Shown: positions 25,117-38,332 of the stretch, piece after piece
Layout of the letters: every line of letters starts with the position of its first letter
How positions within the stretch are numbered: the first letter of the stretch is position 1
Assembly (NCBI RefSeq): GCF_028389875.1
Contig: NC_084669.1
Location: forward strand, 7,649,501-7,713,500
Length of the DNA: 64,000 bases
From: Rhea pennata
Taxonomy: Eukaryota; Chordata; Aves; Rheiformes; Rheidae
Reading direction: 5' to 3'
Notes under the pieces: generated by a model
Told to the model about the DNA's origin: nothing
Databases searched by the model: none
What the model saw: only the letters and a program-made list of their open reading frames with translations
Position numbers and translations under genes: made by a program

Positions 25117-25976
25117 ATGCTGCTGGTCTATGTGATCCTGCTCTCGGCGCTCGCCGGCTCGTTCATCACGCTCCTGCTCCAGCTCCTGCTCCTCTACAGG
25201 AAGAAGCCGGAGCCGCCCGGGACGGCCCGAGCCCCCGGCGGCCTCGTCTACTCCCGCGTCGCGTCGGACTGCAGCCTCAGGGACTACCTCCAGGGCCCGG
25301 AGCCGGCGGGCGGCCAGGCGCCCTCGGAGCCGGCCCCGGCAGCCGCGGCGGCTGCCCCGGCGGAGCCCAGCGCCAAGCAGCAGCCGCAGGAGCCCCCTCC
25401 GCCCCCCTCGTCCCAAGAGGAGACCTGCCACTTCCTCAATGCCATCTTCCTTTTCCTGTTCAGGGAGCTCAGGGACACGGCCCTGGTCAGGAACTGGGTC
25501 ACGAAGAAGATCAAGGTGGAGTTCGAGGAGCTGCTCCAGACCAAGATGACTGGGAAGATGCTGGAGGGGCTCAGCCTCAGGGACGTCTCTCTTGGGAATG
25601 TCTTGCCCGTCTTCAAAACGGTTAAGCTCATTCGGCCGGTGATCTGCAACGAGGAGGGCTGCCCTGAGGAGCTGGGCTTCGAGGTTGATCTGGAGTACAA
25701 CGGTGGCTTCCACTTGGCCATTGATGCCGACCTCGTGTTTGGGAAGTCAGCCTACCTCTTTGTCAAGATCTCCCGGGTGATGGGGAAGCTGAAGCTGGTC
25801 TTCACACGCCTGCCCTTCACTCACTGGTACTTTTCTTTTATGGATGACCCTGTGATAGTCTTTGAAGTAAAGTCTCAGTTTGAAGGGAGGCCTATGCCTC
25901 AACTCACTTCCATCATTGTGAACCAGTTCAAGAAAGTTATTAAGCGCAAACACACCTTACCCAACTATAAAATCAG
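25117..25976 (+). CDS. PDZD8: PDZD8 coding exon 1: membrane anchor and most of the SMP domain
   Basis: PDZ domain-containing protein 8 is an ER-anchored protein that moves lipids and tethers ER to mitochondria and late endosomes. This exon encodes residues 1-286 plus two bases of codon 287. Residues about 2-27 are a strongly hydrophobic N-terminal membrane helix followed by YRKK. Residues about 60-100 are a low-complexity Ala/Pro/Gln linker with a six-Ala and a five-Pro run. From about residue 102 the SMP lipid-binding domain begins, with recognisable blocks FLFRELRDTA, WVTKKIKVEFEELLQTK, EYNGGFHLAID, LVFGKSAYLFVK and FEGRPMPQLTSIIVNQ. The start is the ATG with A at -3, immediately before the hydrophobic helix; there is no in-frame upstream ATG. 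The splice donor AG|GTGAGA follows base 25976; read without splicing, the frame stops at once (TGA 25978-25980). The identification rests on recalled similarity to mammalian PDZD8 over the whole exon. Confidence 0.97.
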
Positions 25977-27014
25977 GTGAGATATGTTGTGTTCACATGT
26001 GTTAGAATTGCTGTCAGGTTCTTAGCAGGTAAAAAAGAGATTTCTATTGGTATTTTTACAGGTATATAAACGGGGGTACTTGTATATCACCTCTCTGATA
26101 TCAGAAGCCTTTCATGAAAGTAAGCATGGTTTCCTATCTATAGTAGGTGGAATAACTGATGCACAGTGGAATTGTGAGTGCCGAAAATCACATATACTTA
26201 AGTAGTGGAAATAGTAGGTATCAAAAATTCCAGGATCCTGTCAGATGTCCAACAACGAGAGCATGGTATCTCTCTGGAAGAGGAAGAAGCATGGCTTTGT
26301 GGGACAGCACATGGGTTTGGGATATTATTTGCGGAAGCACTGCCACTGATGAGGCACGTTAGACAAGATTTGTGGCTTGTGCTTACCTACAGAAGCAAGG
26401 TTTCTGTTTATTGATGTGAGGTAGGAATGAACTCACTTTCTAGGAATTATTTTTGAAATCTCATGATACTAGCTTCTTCCTTCCCAGTCTAATGAGTTTC
26501 TCCAATAACTTTGGGGAAATTTTAAAAGAATTTAAAAGAGATGTATTGCCATTGTTATAAAATTTTTGGACCCTCTTTTTTGCTAGCACTTTTTCTTTTA
26601 TAAATATATGGATTGCAGTATAGATTACATTATATGTATTGTGTATAATGCTGGACTTGGTGAAAAATCTGTAGCAGAAGTGGCAAGTGACATCATCTTT
26701 GCATGATTCCATCCTAATTTCTGATTAAAAATACTGAATGTGCTTTCACTGTTAAGGTATCATGTTCCCTTTCTTTCTTGTTCATTCTTTGCAGTTTCCA
26801 TTACTGGGTGTTAAGTAAGGATTTGTTTTTTGTTTACTACATTCTTCTGCAGCAAGACCTTTCTCTAAAATTCCCCAGAGATGAGTAACTGAGAATGTTG
26901 ATTTGGATTTTGAAGTGTAATTGGCTTTGCAATAACATGATTATTAAAACCTTTTCAGCCTGTTCAGCAATCTAATTTGTAAGAGTTTGCATGAAAGCGT
27001 ATGTGTAAAATATC

Positions 27015-27065
27015 CAAGGTTTGGAAGGACCAACAACGGCAATGTGGTGGTCCTTCCAAATTTTG
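27015..27065 (+). repeat. Intronic hairpin, 18-bp stem
   Basis: TTTGGAAGGACCA (27020-27032) is the exact reverse complement of 27048-27060. Five further pairs, two of them G-U, extend the sense-strand RNA stem to 27015-27032 with 27048-27065, closed by a 15-nt loop. It is shorter than a typical microRNA precursor stem. Confidence 0.85.
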
Positions 27066-30000
27066 AGGTTCTGAATCATTCTCCAGAAGGCCCTGGGCAG
27101 CAATGAAATTGTCAGAAGGCAGTCTGCTTCCAGTCTTTCACTGTTTTGGAAAGAGTCTGAAACTGGAAACAATGGAAAAGAGCCTAAAGGATAGGCAGGT
27201 GTAGCACTATAATAGTGACAGAGTGAACGTTTTCAGTAAACCTAAAAAGAGCAAGTAGGACAAATGTTATTTACACTCCCAGCCTTTTTAGATTGCCCAG
27301 ATAACCAGTAATGACATCCTCTTCCCCTTCAGACAGAGAGAGGAAGACATCTTCAGTTTTCCTTGGGGACATGCACCTGTGGGTGCTGTCTCTTTGTTCA
27401 GTCAGAGATAATGGATGTTTTCTATATTTCTCAAGCTTTTTGCACTAGAAATAACAAATTAGGCAGTGTGAGCCATTGACATGTTAAAGAGATTTAGAGA
27501 AGAGAAACCAGAAGGATGGGAAAAAAGGAAGGAAGTGTCTGGGGCAGAAATGAGTAAAGTGTGTGAGGACAGAAGGTAGCTGATATTGAAGAAAACATAA
27601 GAGATAGAGGCACTGTAGAGCTGAGAAGAGTTAACTTTATTTTTAGAAAGTTCTCTTTAAGTTGTGGGCAGTTGAGAATTTGGAAATACTTGGAAGAAAA
27701 TTATAGCATCATAACTGTTTTTCGTACTGTATGGTAGGCTTGTTGTACAGGGTGGTGAGTGTTCAAGACTGTCAAACGTATGTTTTACTGTTTGAACTTT
27801 AAATTTTATACTACTTTCTGAGCATGTAATTCTGATCTCACTGTGTTGGTAAGGAGGAGAGCAGGAGACTAAGCTTAATGTGCATTAAAGAAATTATCTT
27901 AAGGAAGGAGGTTTGGATCATTGGTGTCCTGTTCTGAACTCTGTCTTTAACATTTTCTAGTGGGAATATAGAGCCCTACATAGGAACTTTAGACTTATAT
28001 TTCTTAATTATCTATGAATCCTTTAGTTGTCCACAGCTGCCAAAGAATTTGTGGAACACAAACTGAAAGCATATGCTAGACAGTTGGATCTCAAATGAAT
28101 TTATAAAGATCACTGAACAGTAAAATTTCATTACAACCAGTAATAACAGCACACTTCTGTATGATAGCAGAGTTAAGAACTGAGGCAGCATGATTTATAC
28201 AGTGTGGAGAACTGATTTGGAAAATTCAGTTCCTTTCATAAGAGGCAAAATTTAGTTTGTTAAGAGTACATTGACATAGGATTATGGTATTTTAAGGCCA
28301 TGTCAATACATTCTTAAGCAAAGAATGTATAGGAAGAAATTAAGAGTTTTACAACTTCTTAATAACCTTTAGACCTTGCTTAAAATTTACGTTTTTCACC
28401 CCCAGTGAATAAACTTATCCTCTCCCCATTTTTTGTCCTCTATTCTTTTTGTTTAAGTATACAAGTGTTTGGTTTCATGTATAGGTCAAGACCCTTCTGA
28501 TGTCTCCCTGCTTTTACTTAAGTGACTTTATAAATAACTCTTTGAATAGCAATAATTGCTACCTTTGAAACAAAAGCACTTGCAATGCAAGGAGTTCTCT
28601 TTTGAGTCAGTTTAAAGGGAATCTTTGTTATCCTGCTGGTTTCCAGACTGAAGTCCACACAGGAGTTTTATCTTGTTTCAAGCTGCCAAGTATCGTTAAA
28701 AATGAAAATATGTAGTTTTCTTTCTTTTGTAATTAGGTAACTCTTAGATGGTTATTACTTGATAGTGAATGACAAAAGAGAACTTCCATCAATGATTGAT
28801 TCTCATCATCTTGTAACTAAGTTTGTGTAAAGCAGGTCCCCTTCCATTATTTAATTGTAGAATACTGCATAAAAAATCATGCATGTGTAATATCTTCATG
28901 CAGGTATTGTCTGTCTCTACAGACAAGTAATTACATGCATCCTTTTGTGTTTTTCCCAGACATGTACAAAACTATATGTAACAAAGCTGTGGTTAGTAAG
29001 ACTATATATCATCATCTCTCTGTGTAATTTGTTGCTAAGAGTGATTTTGTGCAACATGCAAAACTGTAGCTTGAAAGTGGAAGAAAACACCTTGCATTCT
29101 TGATGCACTGCAAGTGTCTGAAGGGAGATAATGTAGAAAAGTGCATTATAAAATTTGCCTAGCATTATCTACAGCTTTCTGCATATGAACAATCCTCTAC
29201 TAGTTGAAAAAGGGAGGGTGCACTTAGTTATGTCTAAACAAATAAGTAGTAGTTTGTGTTTTAGTCTAATGGCATATAATCACTTTTTTTAGGCTCTTGA
29301 AGAAAAGTGTTTATATCTGACAAAACACCTATTTTGATGCAATTGCCGTTCAGTGGCAGAACAGCTATTTCATATAGTAGAAATTGACTGATTACCTGGA
29401 AGCAAGGTTGCTGGTAAAATAGAGTGAATCTGCAAATTAACTATTCATCATTGTTGATTCAGAATTTGTTTGTCTTTACAAACAAATGATTTTAAAATTT
29501 ACTACCTTTGGGCTAATTTAATTGGTAGTAGCAAGAGCAGTAACTAGTTACTAATACTGTTTTATTGCTAGCTTTAACATATTTATGCTGTTTTGTAATA
29601 GAAGCAGTTACTCAAGCACTCAGTCTTGTGAAAACCCTGTGATCTGTCAAAGAGAAAAATGTATCATTCAAATGTGAGAAAAGTCTAAAATCATGCAATG
29701 TTCTCAAATATAATAAGTTTTGGTGCATTCTTGAGGAATTAGACTTTATTGACTTTATTTTTTTTTTTAAAAAAAAAAACCTAACCTTAACTTCAGGAAG
29801 TAAATGATATTCACCAGTCTTCATTAAGTTGGCTTTGTACTGTATGACTCTATTTTGGCTAAGCTTAAATTTTTAAATTGTACCTTTTTTGTAGTTCTGA
29901 GACAAGTTTGCCAGTGACTGGAGCTTGAGAATGAGTATGGAAAGAGTTGACTTGCATGTTGTTTGTTTGAGTTGCTGGTGCTCTGCAGTACAACTGCTGT

Positions 30001-33000
30001 GTCTGACTGTCCCAGAATCTGGTGCTTTTGGGAACCAGACCGGATCAGCCTTACCCGTTCATGTAAGTTGGTTTGACACTGGAGTTTTCATGTAGGTTTC
30101 TTTTACTAGGTCATGATGGTAGGTACTTATTAACAGCAGACAATAGTTTATTTAGCAGCTTAAATCCAACCTTTGTTTTTTCATTATATGAACTCAAACA
30201 GTTCTTCAAAAGTACTATCATAGATTTTTTTTCATATCAGTTGTAACTTTCTATGTCATGTCCTTTTAATAGCAAGATAAAGTGATTAACACTTAAGCTC
30301 CAGTTATTAGCATTGTCAGGTGCTTAGTATTTAAGGATATGTAGCAAAGACTATTTTAGGTATGTATCTTATTTGCTTGTGTTACCACAGGTGTCACAGA
30401 TTAATCTCTGTTCTCTAATGAACTATACCTTGTTCATTGATCTATTATTTAGCTTGACAACCTTGATTTTTCTATCACTTCAGGTATGTAGGTACAGCGA
30501 TTAAACTGCTTTCTAGCACTGCTGTGGTATGTGTTCCTAAGTCAGCTGCAGTTCTGTTACTTTGAGTAGGTCCCAGTTTACCTTTGTAGGTTTCAGAGAG
30601 TCAGCTTTGTGTTTTTGTTTTGTTTTTTTTTTTTTTTTGTACTTTCTAAACAATCAAAATATTCTTTACCATGATGAAGATACAAAGCCCTTCTGTGTAT
30701 ATAAAGGGGGATGGCAGGAATACTTGGGGGCTAATCTTCCAAAATGTCATTATCCTGTTATTTCTCCAGCAGTGATGTTAAAAACAAACAAGCACACAAA
30801 AAACATGCACACAGCTGTGTGGTTTTCTTTTTTTTTTCCTTTTTTTTTTTCTTTAAAGTCTTGAAAGTTCATCCATTTAGATTCTGAACAGATTAGGTAT
30901 TGCCTAAGCAGTGAGAGAGTTCTGTATAATTTAAGGTTGTTTGGTTTCTCAATGTGTTACATTAAATATAGGCAGTACTTTTGTATGTGTATTAGCATAT
31001 TTGAGAAACTATATTTTGCTTTATTTTAATGCATTTATCACAGACTGGAATATTTTTCTTTTTTTTCTTTAGAAATAATCTCACTAGGAATTACCTCTAA
31101 TGTTTCTTTATCAGATATTAACTGGATGACCTCCTGAGACCCCACTAACACTCATCATCCTACAAACCAATCATTTGCAATATTGTTAGGTTTATGTTAA
31201 CCAGTTTTATACTTTATTTTGCAATTGAGGCTATAATGAATTTCACTGGGAAAATGATGATGTTGGCAAAACCATGAGACAAGCCTATTTTATATTACTG
31301 CTATAGAATGCAGTCTAAGAGTTACATAGCAATTTCTTTTTTTTGGCAAAACTTAAGCCAAGAAGTAACATAAGTAGCTATTGATTTGAAGTGTTTCCTG
31401 TAATAGAAATGACTTCATAATATGATAGTAGAGGTCTTGCAAAGAATATAAAATTTAAAATATATCTTATTCATAAGAGGTCAAGATTATGAGCATTTAT
31501 GACTTCAAAAATCAGCTCCCAGTAGAGAAATCTACTGTCACTGCATCTTCTGCAAAGGAAGAGGGCATGGGCTTTTTTTCTCTTTGAATGGGTTGTGTCT
31601 GGGTTCTACTGTAGTTGCGATACCAATTTCTTGCTAGTTAATCTGTAAGTCATGCCTATTTGAAATTTTTTATTTCTTGTTGCTACTGGAAGGGAAGATG
31701 AGGATTTTTTATTTTTAATACCATGTCTTTACCCATTCTAGGTGGAAAAAACTTCTGGTATGTGGAAGCAGAAAAGGTTTTTCAGAGTCATTTTCCGCTC
31801 TGAGAAAATTTATAGTAAAGAAACACTGATACTTATGTGGGATTTTAGATTGTTCCAGAGTTAATGTCCTGAACAGCATCAGTACAGAGACTTGTTCTGT
31901 TACTGGCAAAGCAATGATAAGTAGAATCAACTGATCTGTTTGTAGATAGTAGTCTTTCATATTTGAAAGATTATCTTAATAATGTGGCGCAAGTAATTTT
32001 TTAGTCATACAAGAGTTAGACAAATGGGTCTGTAAGCAACTTGACACAAAGCAAATAAAACCAAGCCCAGAAATATTAAATATTTTAGATTCTTCCAGGA
32101 TGCTGCCTGCATAGAAGGGAGCTTTTTACTTACTTTATTTTGGGAGCTGTCTACCTCCGTTCATTGCATTTGGAGGATCACTAAATACATGCTTCTTCAG
32201 GTTAAATAAAAGCCTTATGTGGATATTAGTTCCTAAAACTATTGATTGTGGAAGGTTTTGAAACCTTTTATCCTTCCCCAATATCTTATGGGCTTTTATG
32301 CTGAAAAGATCTATTTCCATAAGGATGCCAATTTTAAACATTTTTGTTATTAAGTCATGTTTATTAAATGGTGACTACTTATTGGATACTTTCTAGTAGA
32401 CAGCTGTGCTTTCTGGAATAAAAGAGAAAGTCTTTTCCTATGACTAGTCAAAAAATGTTACATTTTCTTTTATCTTACCTGCAAGGGTCAGGAACTAATA
32501 TGGGACTCATTTGAGATGAGTTAGTGAAGAAACTGAGCAACCAGAGGTATAGTTGGGGACAAAAAAAATCTTGAAGGGAGGGATAGAGGAAGAAATAAAA
32601 GAATAATTTTGTCAATTACTCTGTGTTTGCTGCAGATGGTGATTCAATAAGGTTTAGTGTTAATTGGCCTGACAGGAAAATAAAACCTCCTGGAACATCT
32701 CTTACTTCAGAGTATAAGAGATTCTTTGTGCAATTATAACAAAAATTACCTCATTAGTTTAACTTCTTTGTCATTTTAGATTTAAAAATACTTCTAGTCC
32801 TGCAGTAGAATTTAATGTGAGTTGTGAATGAAAACTCTGGAAAAAAATCTCATAAAATTTATTTTGCACTTCCTAGCATTTTATATGCACTAACATGTGA
32901 AAGGAGACTTTGGATTTCTGTTCTTCTGAACTCTGATCTCAAACACTTAAGCCGGTCTTGCTGCTCGGTGAGAACGAATACTTTGCAGTGGTCATAAACA

Positions 33001-34948
33001 TGACTTCTTTGTTCTAATTTGCATATCTTTCAACACTTTTTATTAAAAATTACTACTGTTTGTTTTACATTTTTACCTTTTGGAAAGATAATTTATTTCA
33101 AAGTAAATACAGGACTGTTAGGAGTTGTTTGCTTTGCAAAACTGTAGGCGTCTAACAAATGTCTGGGTTTGGATCAGAGTCTATCTTTGTAGTTGTAGAT
33201 AAGCGGATACTTGCAAGCACTGAAGTTTGGCTATTTTGAATTGCCTTGTATAAGCTGCTTGATGATATTTAGTCTCTGTGAGTAGATGGTGTGACTCTAT
33301 TTCCTACCTGTCACCTAACATTGGATTTCTGAAAATTGGATTTCTGCTGAAGGCCTTGAAGGAGATTATTTCAAAGAACAGAGGCACAGATTTTTTTTTT
33401 GTAAAAATGAGCAGCTGACAACCTCTCAGTAACTTATTTGATGTAGTAACAGGTAAGATTGTCTTATAGAAAGTATTTTATTTATATTTAAAAGAAATAT
33501 TACAGCTTTTTTTATTAGTAAATGACATTTGGTCTAAATGCTCTTGAATAAGCAACCTGGGCGAAGACAGTGAGTTTGAGTAGTCAGTAATATAACAGTG
33601 CAATGCTCTAGTCACTGTGAAGCTTTGTTTCAGACTTCTAGTTTCACTAGTGTATCTAGTCCTTTCATGTTACTGGGTTACTATGGTAAACTGCTTATTC
33701 TAGATTCCTGCAGAAATTACCTGAAGTCACCCAATATACTTCTGTGTTTTACAGTTTATGTTCACACTTGTTTGATTTAAACCTATTTCAATAATTGATC
33801 ATTCAAGAACAATAGAAGAATTTGTTAAACTTAAATGTAAACTTTTAATAGTATCATTATCTAAAATGAGTATGTAGGAAAAATATTGCACATCTATGTG
33901 GTTTGTTAATTTGATAGAGAATCTGTGTCACTCTGGGCTGCTCAAATCTATTAGTTGCTGAACTACAAAAACTTTGCAAGATGATATCAAACTGTGCCTT
34001 TGTCAAGAAGAGAACAATGATCCAGTACTATAAATGATAGGTGGGAGCAATTAGCTTACTGAGCAATCTACATTCTGGGTGACAAATGAATATACATATT
34101 TAATACATTTAAGACAAAATGCTGTACTACTGTTTCTTTATCTTTTGATACATGATAATTGAAGGAGACTTGTGTTCATAAAGTGGACAGATTCTCTTTG
34201 TGGGAGTAAGTATGTATGCTAGTCAGTGTGGGATTTGAGGGTAATTATTTTATAAACATTTTATACTTATCAGGCTAATTGTGAAATATATATACTAGCC
34301 TGAATGTAGAATTTATTAATTTCTTTCATCAAGTAATTTCTGTTGTGCTCATTCAGCTTCTGATTAAGCTGAAGAATATATTGTTGGAATGATGTTCATT
34401 TCAGCTTATATGCATTAAATGAGGAAGCACTCATGTAGGTTTTGGAAAAATTTCCTGTTTATTTACCTTCACTGTTTAACAAAATGCACCTTGTTTCAGA
34501 AGCCAGACAAATCTAGGTAAAATTCAGGCCTTACTTCAAGGTGTTTGGTGATCCTTGGCAGAGTATATAGTAGATTAGTGAAAAATTAAGTGATAGAGAC
34601 TTAAGTAGACAGATAAATTTCTGGTGCAGTGAAATTTTCTTTTAAATTGCCCAACCAATTGTGAAGTGGATTGTATGCAGTTTTGTGATGCAGGTGCAGC
34701 ACTCATTCTGGAAGAGTTTATTAGCTTGAACGCAGCTCTTGTTAACACGGGCTGGGCACCATCCTAATAAGCCAACTTAAGGATTTGGGAGCATCTGAGA
34801 GCCTGATGCTGATGCATCTCTCTTTACTGCAAGACCCAGCAGGAGCCTTGCAACACTTAACATCTCTATGTGGGCTTGTAAAGCCAAGAATGAAAACCGC
34901 AAAATTGCAGCGAGTAGCTGAGAAGGAAGAAAAGAAAGAGGAAAAGTA

Positions 34949-34975
34949 TTTTTTTTTTTTTTTTTTTTTTTTTTT
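34949..34975. repeat. Poly(T)27 tract
   Basis: Twenty-seven consecutive T on the sense strand of PDZD8 intron 1, preceded by a purine-rich stretch (about 34920-34946). Confidence 0.85.
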
Positions 34976-36419
34976 GTGAGACCAGAGAAAGGCAGAACTA
35001 GTTAGGAATGGAACGCTATCAGAGTTGTGCTCTGGAAGGCTCCTTCACCCCTGCCCCAGCTGTTGTAATTTATTTTAATCTTAAAACTGCAGGGGAACAA
35101 CTTATCTTTACAATTTCTTAATTCTGTTGTTCAACTTGCAACTATACTACAGTTCAACTGAATGTTCTGTGAGGAGCAGTGTACTCATCCCTGTCCATTA
35201 AAGCTATTTTGTGTAATGCAAGCTGCTATAGTAAGATTCTTGCATTTTTCTTTTCATATTTAAGGACATAGGTGTCATAAAAATCTGTCTGCAATAGAGA
35301 GTGTATTATGGAGATCAGCTGATAGAGTTAATCAGACTATTATACATTTGTATAGGCTAAAATGTGCAGAAAAACAGTAACTAACAGCTAAACGTGGCTA
35401 TATTCAAGGATTTAGTCTAAAATTAAATTTGGACAGTCATTCAGGAAAAGTTGGTTTTAGCAATTTGGTATTGTAGTGTAAAACTTAAAAGGAAAATATT
35501 AGTTAAAAATTACTAAGTTATTCTAAAATACTGGACAGGAAAAAGTATTCTATCCATTAGATATCCTCAGGTAACATATATTCTGTTCATGACTTTTAAA
35601 TTTCGTTCTTAAATGTTAAGTGTCAATTAATTTTTCCTACGTCAGTTTTAATTTGCAACATTGTTATGAAAATGCGCATTTGGGAGGAAATACGTACAAA
35701 TATTGGGATCTGCTTTTATAATGTCATTAAGTACAAGATCATATTTTCTTTACCAGGGTCATTGAAATGGAGAAACTAATACCATTAAGCTAATGCTACA
35801 TGCATAACATGCTTTAAATGATGCTAAAATTTTTGTTATCATGTCAAACTTATATATTTTAAATGCAAACCATTATGTGGTAATTAAAATGGAATTTTAC
35901 ATACATGTCACTGGCATAGACATATCATGTCATTGCTTAAAGCATTATTCCTGTTTGCCTGAACTAGAATAGGAAAAGTAGAAATTGAAGATCATAATCG
36001 TGTGGCAACATTGCAGAAAACTTCATAGAACTGCTTGAATCACCGCTTTTAATTGATCTGACTTGGCTAATCATTCTAAAGAAGTAGAACAGTGGAAATA
36101 TAGTATAACTGAAAACTTCACAACAGTTTGTTTTTCAGACTAACTCTCCATACTTGCTTAAAAAAATCCTTATGACAATATTGTAGAATGAACAACAAAT
36201 GTAATGTTGCCAAGCAGCGCCCAGTGGATTACAAGGGGAGGTGGGATGAGAGCAGCAGTGTTAGTCAATAGTATTGTTTTAAAACAATACTAAGAACACT
36301 CACATTTTCCCATCTTTCTGAAAGGAGCAAAAATCAGAAAAAAAAACTAAATTTATTATGATTATCATTATTAAGCTTATGGTTGATTATCATTATTATG
36401 ATTATGGTAACTTGAGCAG

Positions 36420-36810
36420 CTGCTTCTTTTGAGTGTAATTGCAAGTCATAACTGTGCAACTTGCTGTCAGTGATGAAGCATTTAGTTAGTGCAGGAGTCC
36501 TTCCTGTTAACTAGTATTGCACTCCTTCCCTGTATTTGGCTGTCAGCAGCAGTGCCACATATCATATTCAGACTGAGTTTCTGCATTATATAGTCTTGCC
36601 TGTTTACAACATAGCCCATTAATGAAATCTGCTGCCTTGCAAATGGTGACAACTTTGCTTGGGGGACAGTTGGCAAGAATGCTTCGTACATGCTCCCTTT
36701 TTGCACTCTCCACCATTACAGCCTGAATAGCTGAGATATTTGTGAAACAGATCTTCCACTGCTGCAGTTTACAATATGGTATTTTAAGGTGAGCCATCAC
36801 TCATTTCAGC
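36420..36810 (-). other. Unassigned 0.4-kb segment, open in two overlapping minus frames
   Basis: The segment is less AT-rich than its flanks. It carries two overlapping minus-strand frames of 85 codons (36543-36800) and 74 codons (36482-36706). I recognise no domain, no splice sites and no start context, and neither frame has homology I can recall. It could be chance, an old pseudogene, an old repeat or a conserved noncoding element. Confidence 0.2.
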
Positions 36811-36909
36811 TGTGAAAAATGTTGCTCCTAATCTGGAGAGTGTGAATTGGGCCACCTTCTATGTCATTAGAAGTGATTAGATAAATATAAATTGAGGAGA
36901 GACTTCTGT

Positions 36910-36912
<3 letters not shown>

Positions 36913-36952
<40 letters not shown>
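36913..36952. repeat. Poly(T)40 tract
   Basis: The longest homopolymer in the window: 40 T on the sense strand of intron 1. No retroposon body is recognised next to it. Confidence 0.85.
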
Positions 36953-36955
<3 letters not shown>

Positions 36956-37974
36956 CTAACTAGGTGGTATGAGATATAAACCTTTAAAAACTAGGATGTC
37001 TGGAATTCAGATAAAAATGTTTTTTCCCTTTTGGTTTACCACTGCCATAGAGACTATTGTCAAGAGTGAAAGACAGTGATTTTCTGGATTCTCCAAAAGC
37101 TGTCCAAGAAGCTACCATTAACTTTCAAGTTGATGTAGTCTAGTATTTAGAGCAGAGGACAAACTTTTCAGTTCTATGAAGAATCATGTACTGAGCTTAG
37201 ATTTCTACTAGAACGTCAATGTTATTTTTTTTTCTATCATTAGTATTGTGGTTTAATATTCATACAGAGATTGAGATGGGAGGAATCATTGTTGATGTTG
37301 GAAAATGTAGCTCCTTTCACAGGAATGAATTGAGACTGTTTTGTTTTTGCTGTCTGTTTCCCTGAAGAGTAGTACATTAAATGTATCCTACTTCTCATGG
37401 TGAAGGATAATTGTTTTATTTATGTATATTTACTGTATGAATAAACTGTCTTAAATATACTGCTACATTTTGATAGCATCATTTACGGAACTCATCTAAC
37501 TGGCTAAGGGTAGAGTTTTTTTTTTCTTTTTTCTTTTTTTTTTCCCTTATACTGTTTTTTTTTGGAAGTGTAAAAGCTGCTTGCAGCTGTTTGTTGAGCC
37601 ACATCCAGCTTCTCTTTCAGCCTGCGTGAAGAAGCACATTCTGCATCTTCTGGCCCATTTAGAGCAGAACCACAACAATTCAGGCATTCTAGTTAGACAG
37701 TGAACTTCTCTTGTCCTGCTTGAAACTGAAGTGTAGAGGGATTTTCATGTTTCTCTTCTTAAATTGAACCAGGAATTGGTTTCAGCTAGGTCACGTATAA
37801 TTAAAACAAAGAAGAAAATCTTTAAAAAGAAAAAAAAAATCTCAAACCTATTTATGGAATTTAGATTTGGGGGAGAATATATTCTTGATATGTAAAGAGA
37901 ATTAGTACTTGGTCAAATTGGTCTTGTGTGTGCTGATAAAGAGTCTTGATAAATCTGCTTCCAGACTTCTCTTA

Positions 37975-37976
<2 letters not shown>

Positions 37977-38010
<34 letters not shown>
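37977..38010. repeat. Poly(T)34 tract followed by AATACAG
   Basis: Thirty-four T on the sense strand, directly followed by AATACAG, so it resembles a 3' splice site. No convincing donor follows within exon-like distance. Confidence 0.8.
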
Positions 38011-38014
<4 letters not shown>

Positions 38015-38301
38015 CAGGCAATAATGACAAGTCTTTAAGGCTCTCCTTGCTGTATTTACAACAACTTCTTTTGGATAAGCAGGAAAAGAAGTCTGCCACT
38101 TCCCTGACCCTGACTCCCCTCCCTGTCCCCGCCAAAGGAGCCAGATGAATATTTACTACTTTTTCTTTTTTTTTTTTTTAATCAACCACTGTAGAGTTTA
38201 AAGTGTTAGTTTTGAACATCTTATTCAAGATACCACAAAGGTACTGGTATCACTGTAACAAAGGCTGTAGTCTAAGCAGATGGAAGTGTGTGCAAGGTCT
38301 T

Positions 38302-38306
<5 letters not shown>

Positions 38307-38332
<26 letters not shown>
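38307..38332. repeat. Poly(T)26 tract followed by AG
   Basis: Twenty-six T on the sense strand ending in AG, about 300 bp after the preceding T tract. A splice-acceptor look-alike without a visible exon. Confidence 0.8.

Noticed and set aside
24780-25713. Long alternative frames over PDZD8 exon 1 (281 codons +, 232 codons -)
   Set aside because: They are shadows of the real PDZD8 frame, which alone matches a known protein and continues across two splice junctions.
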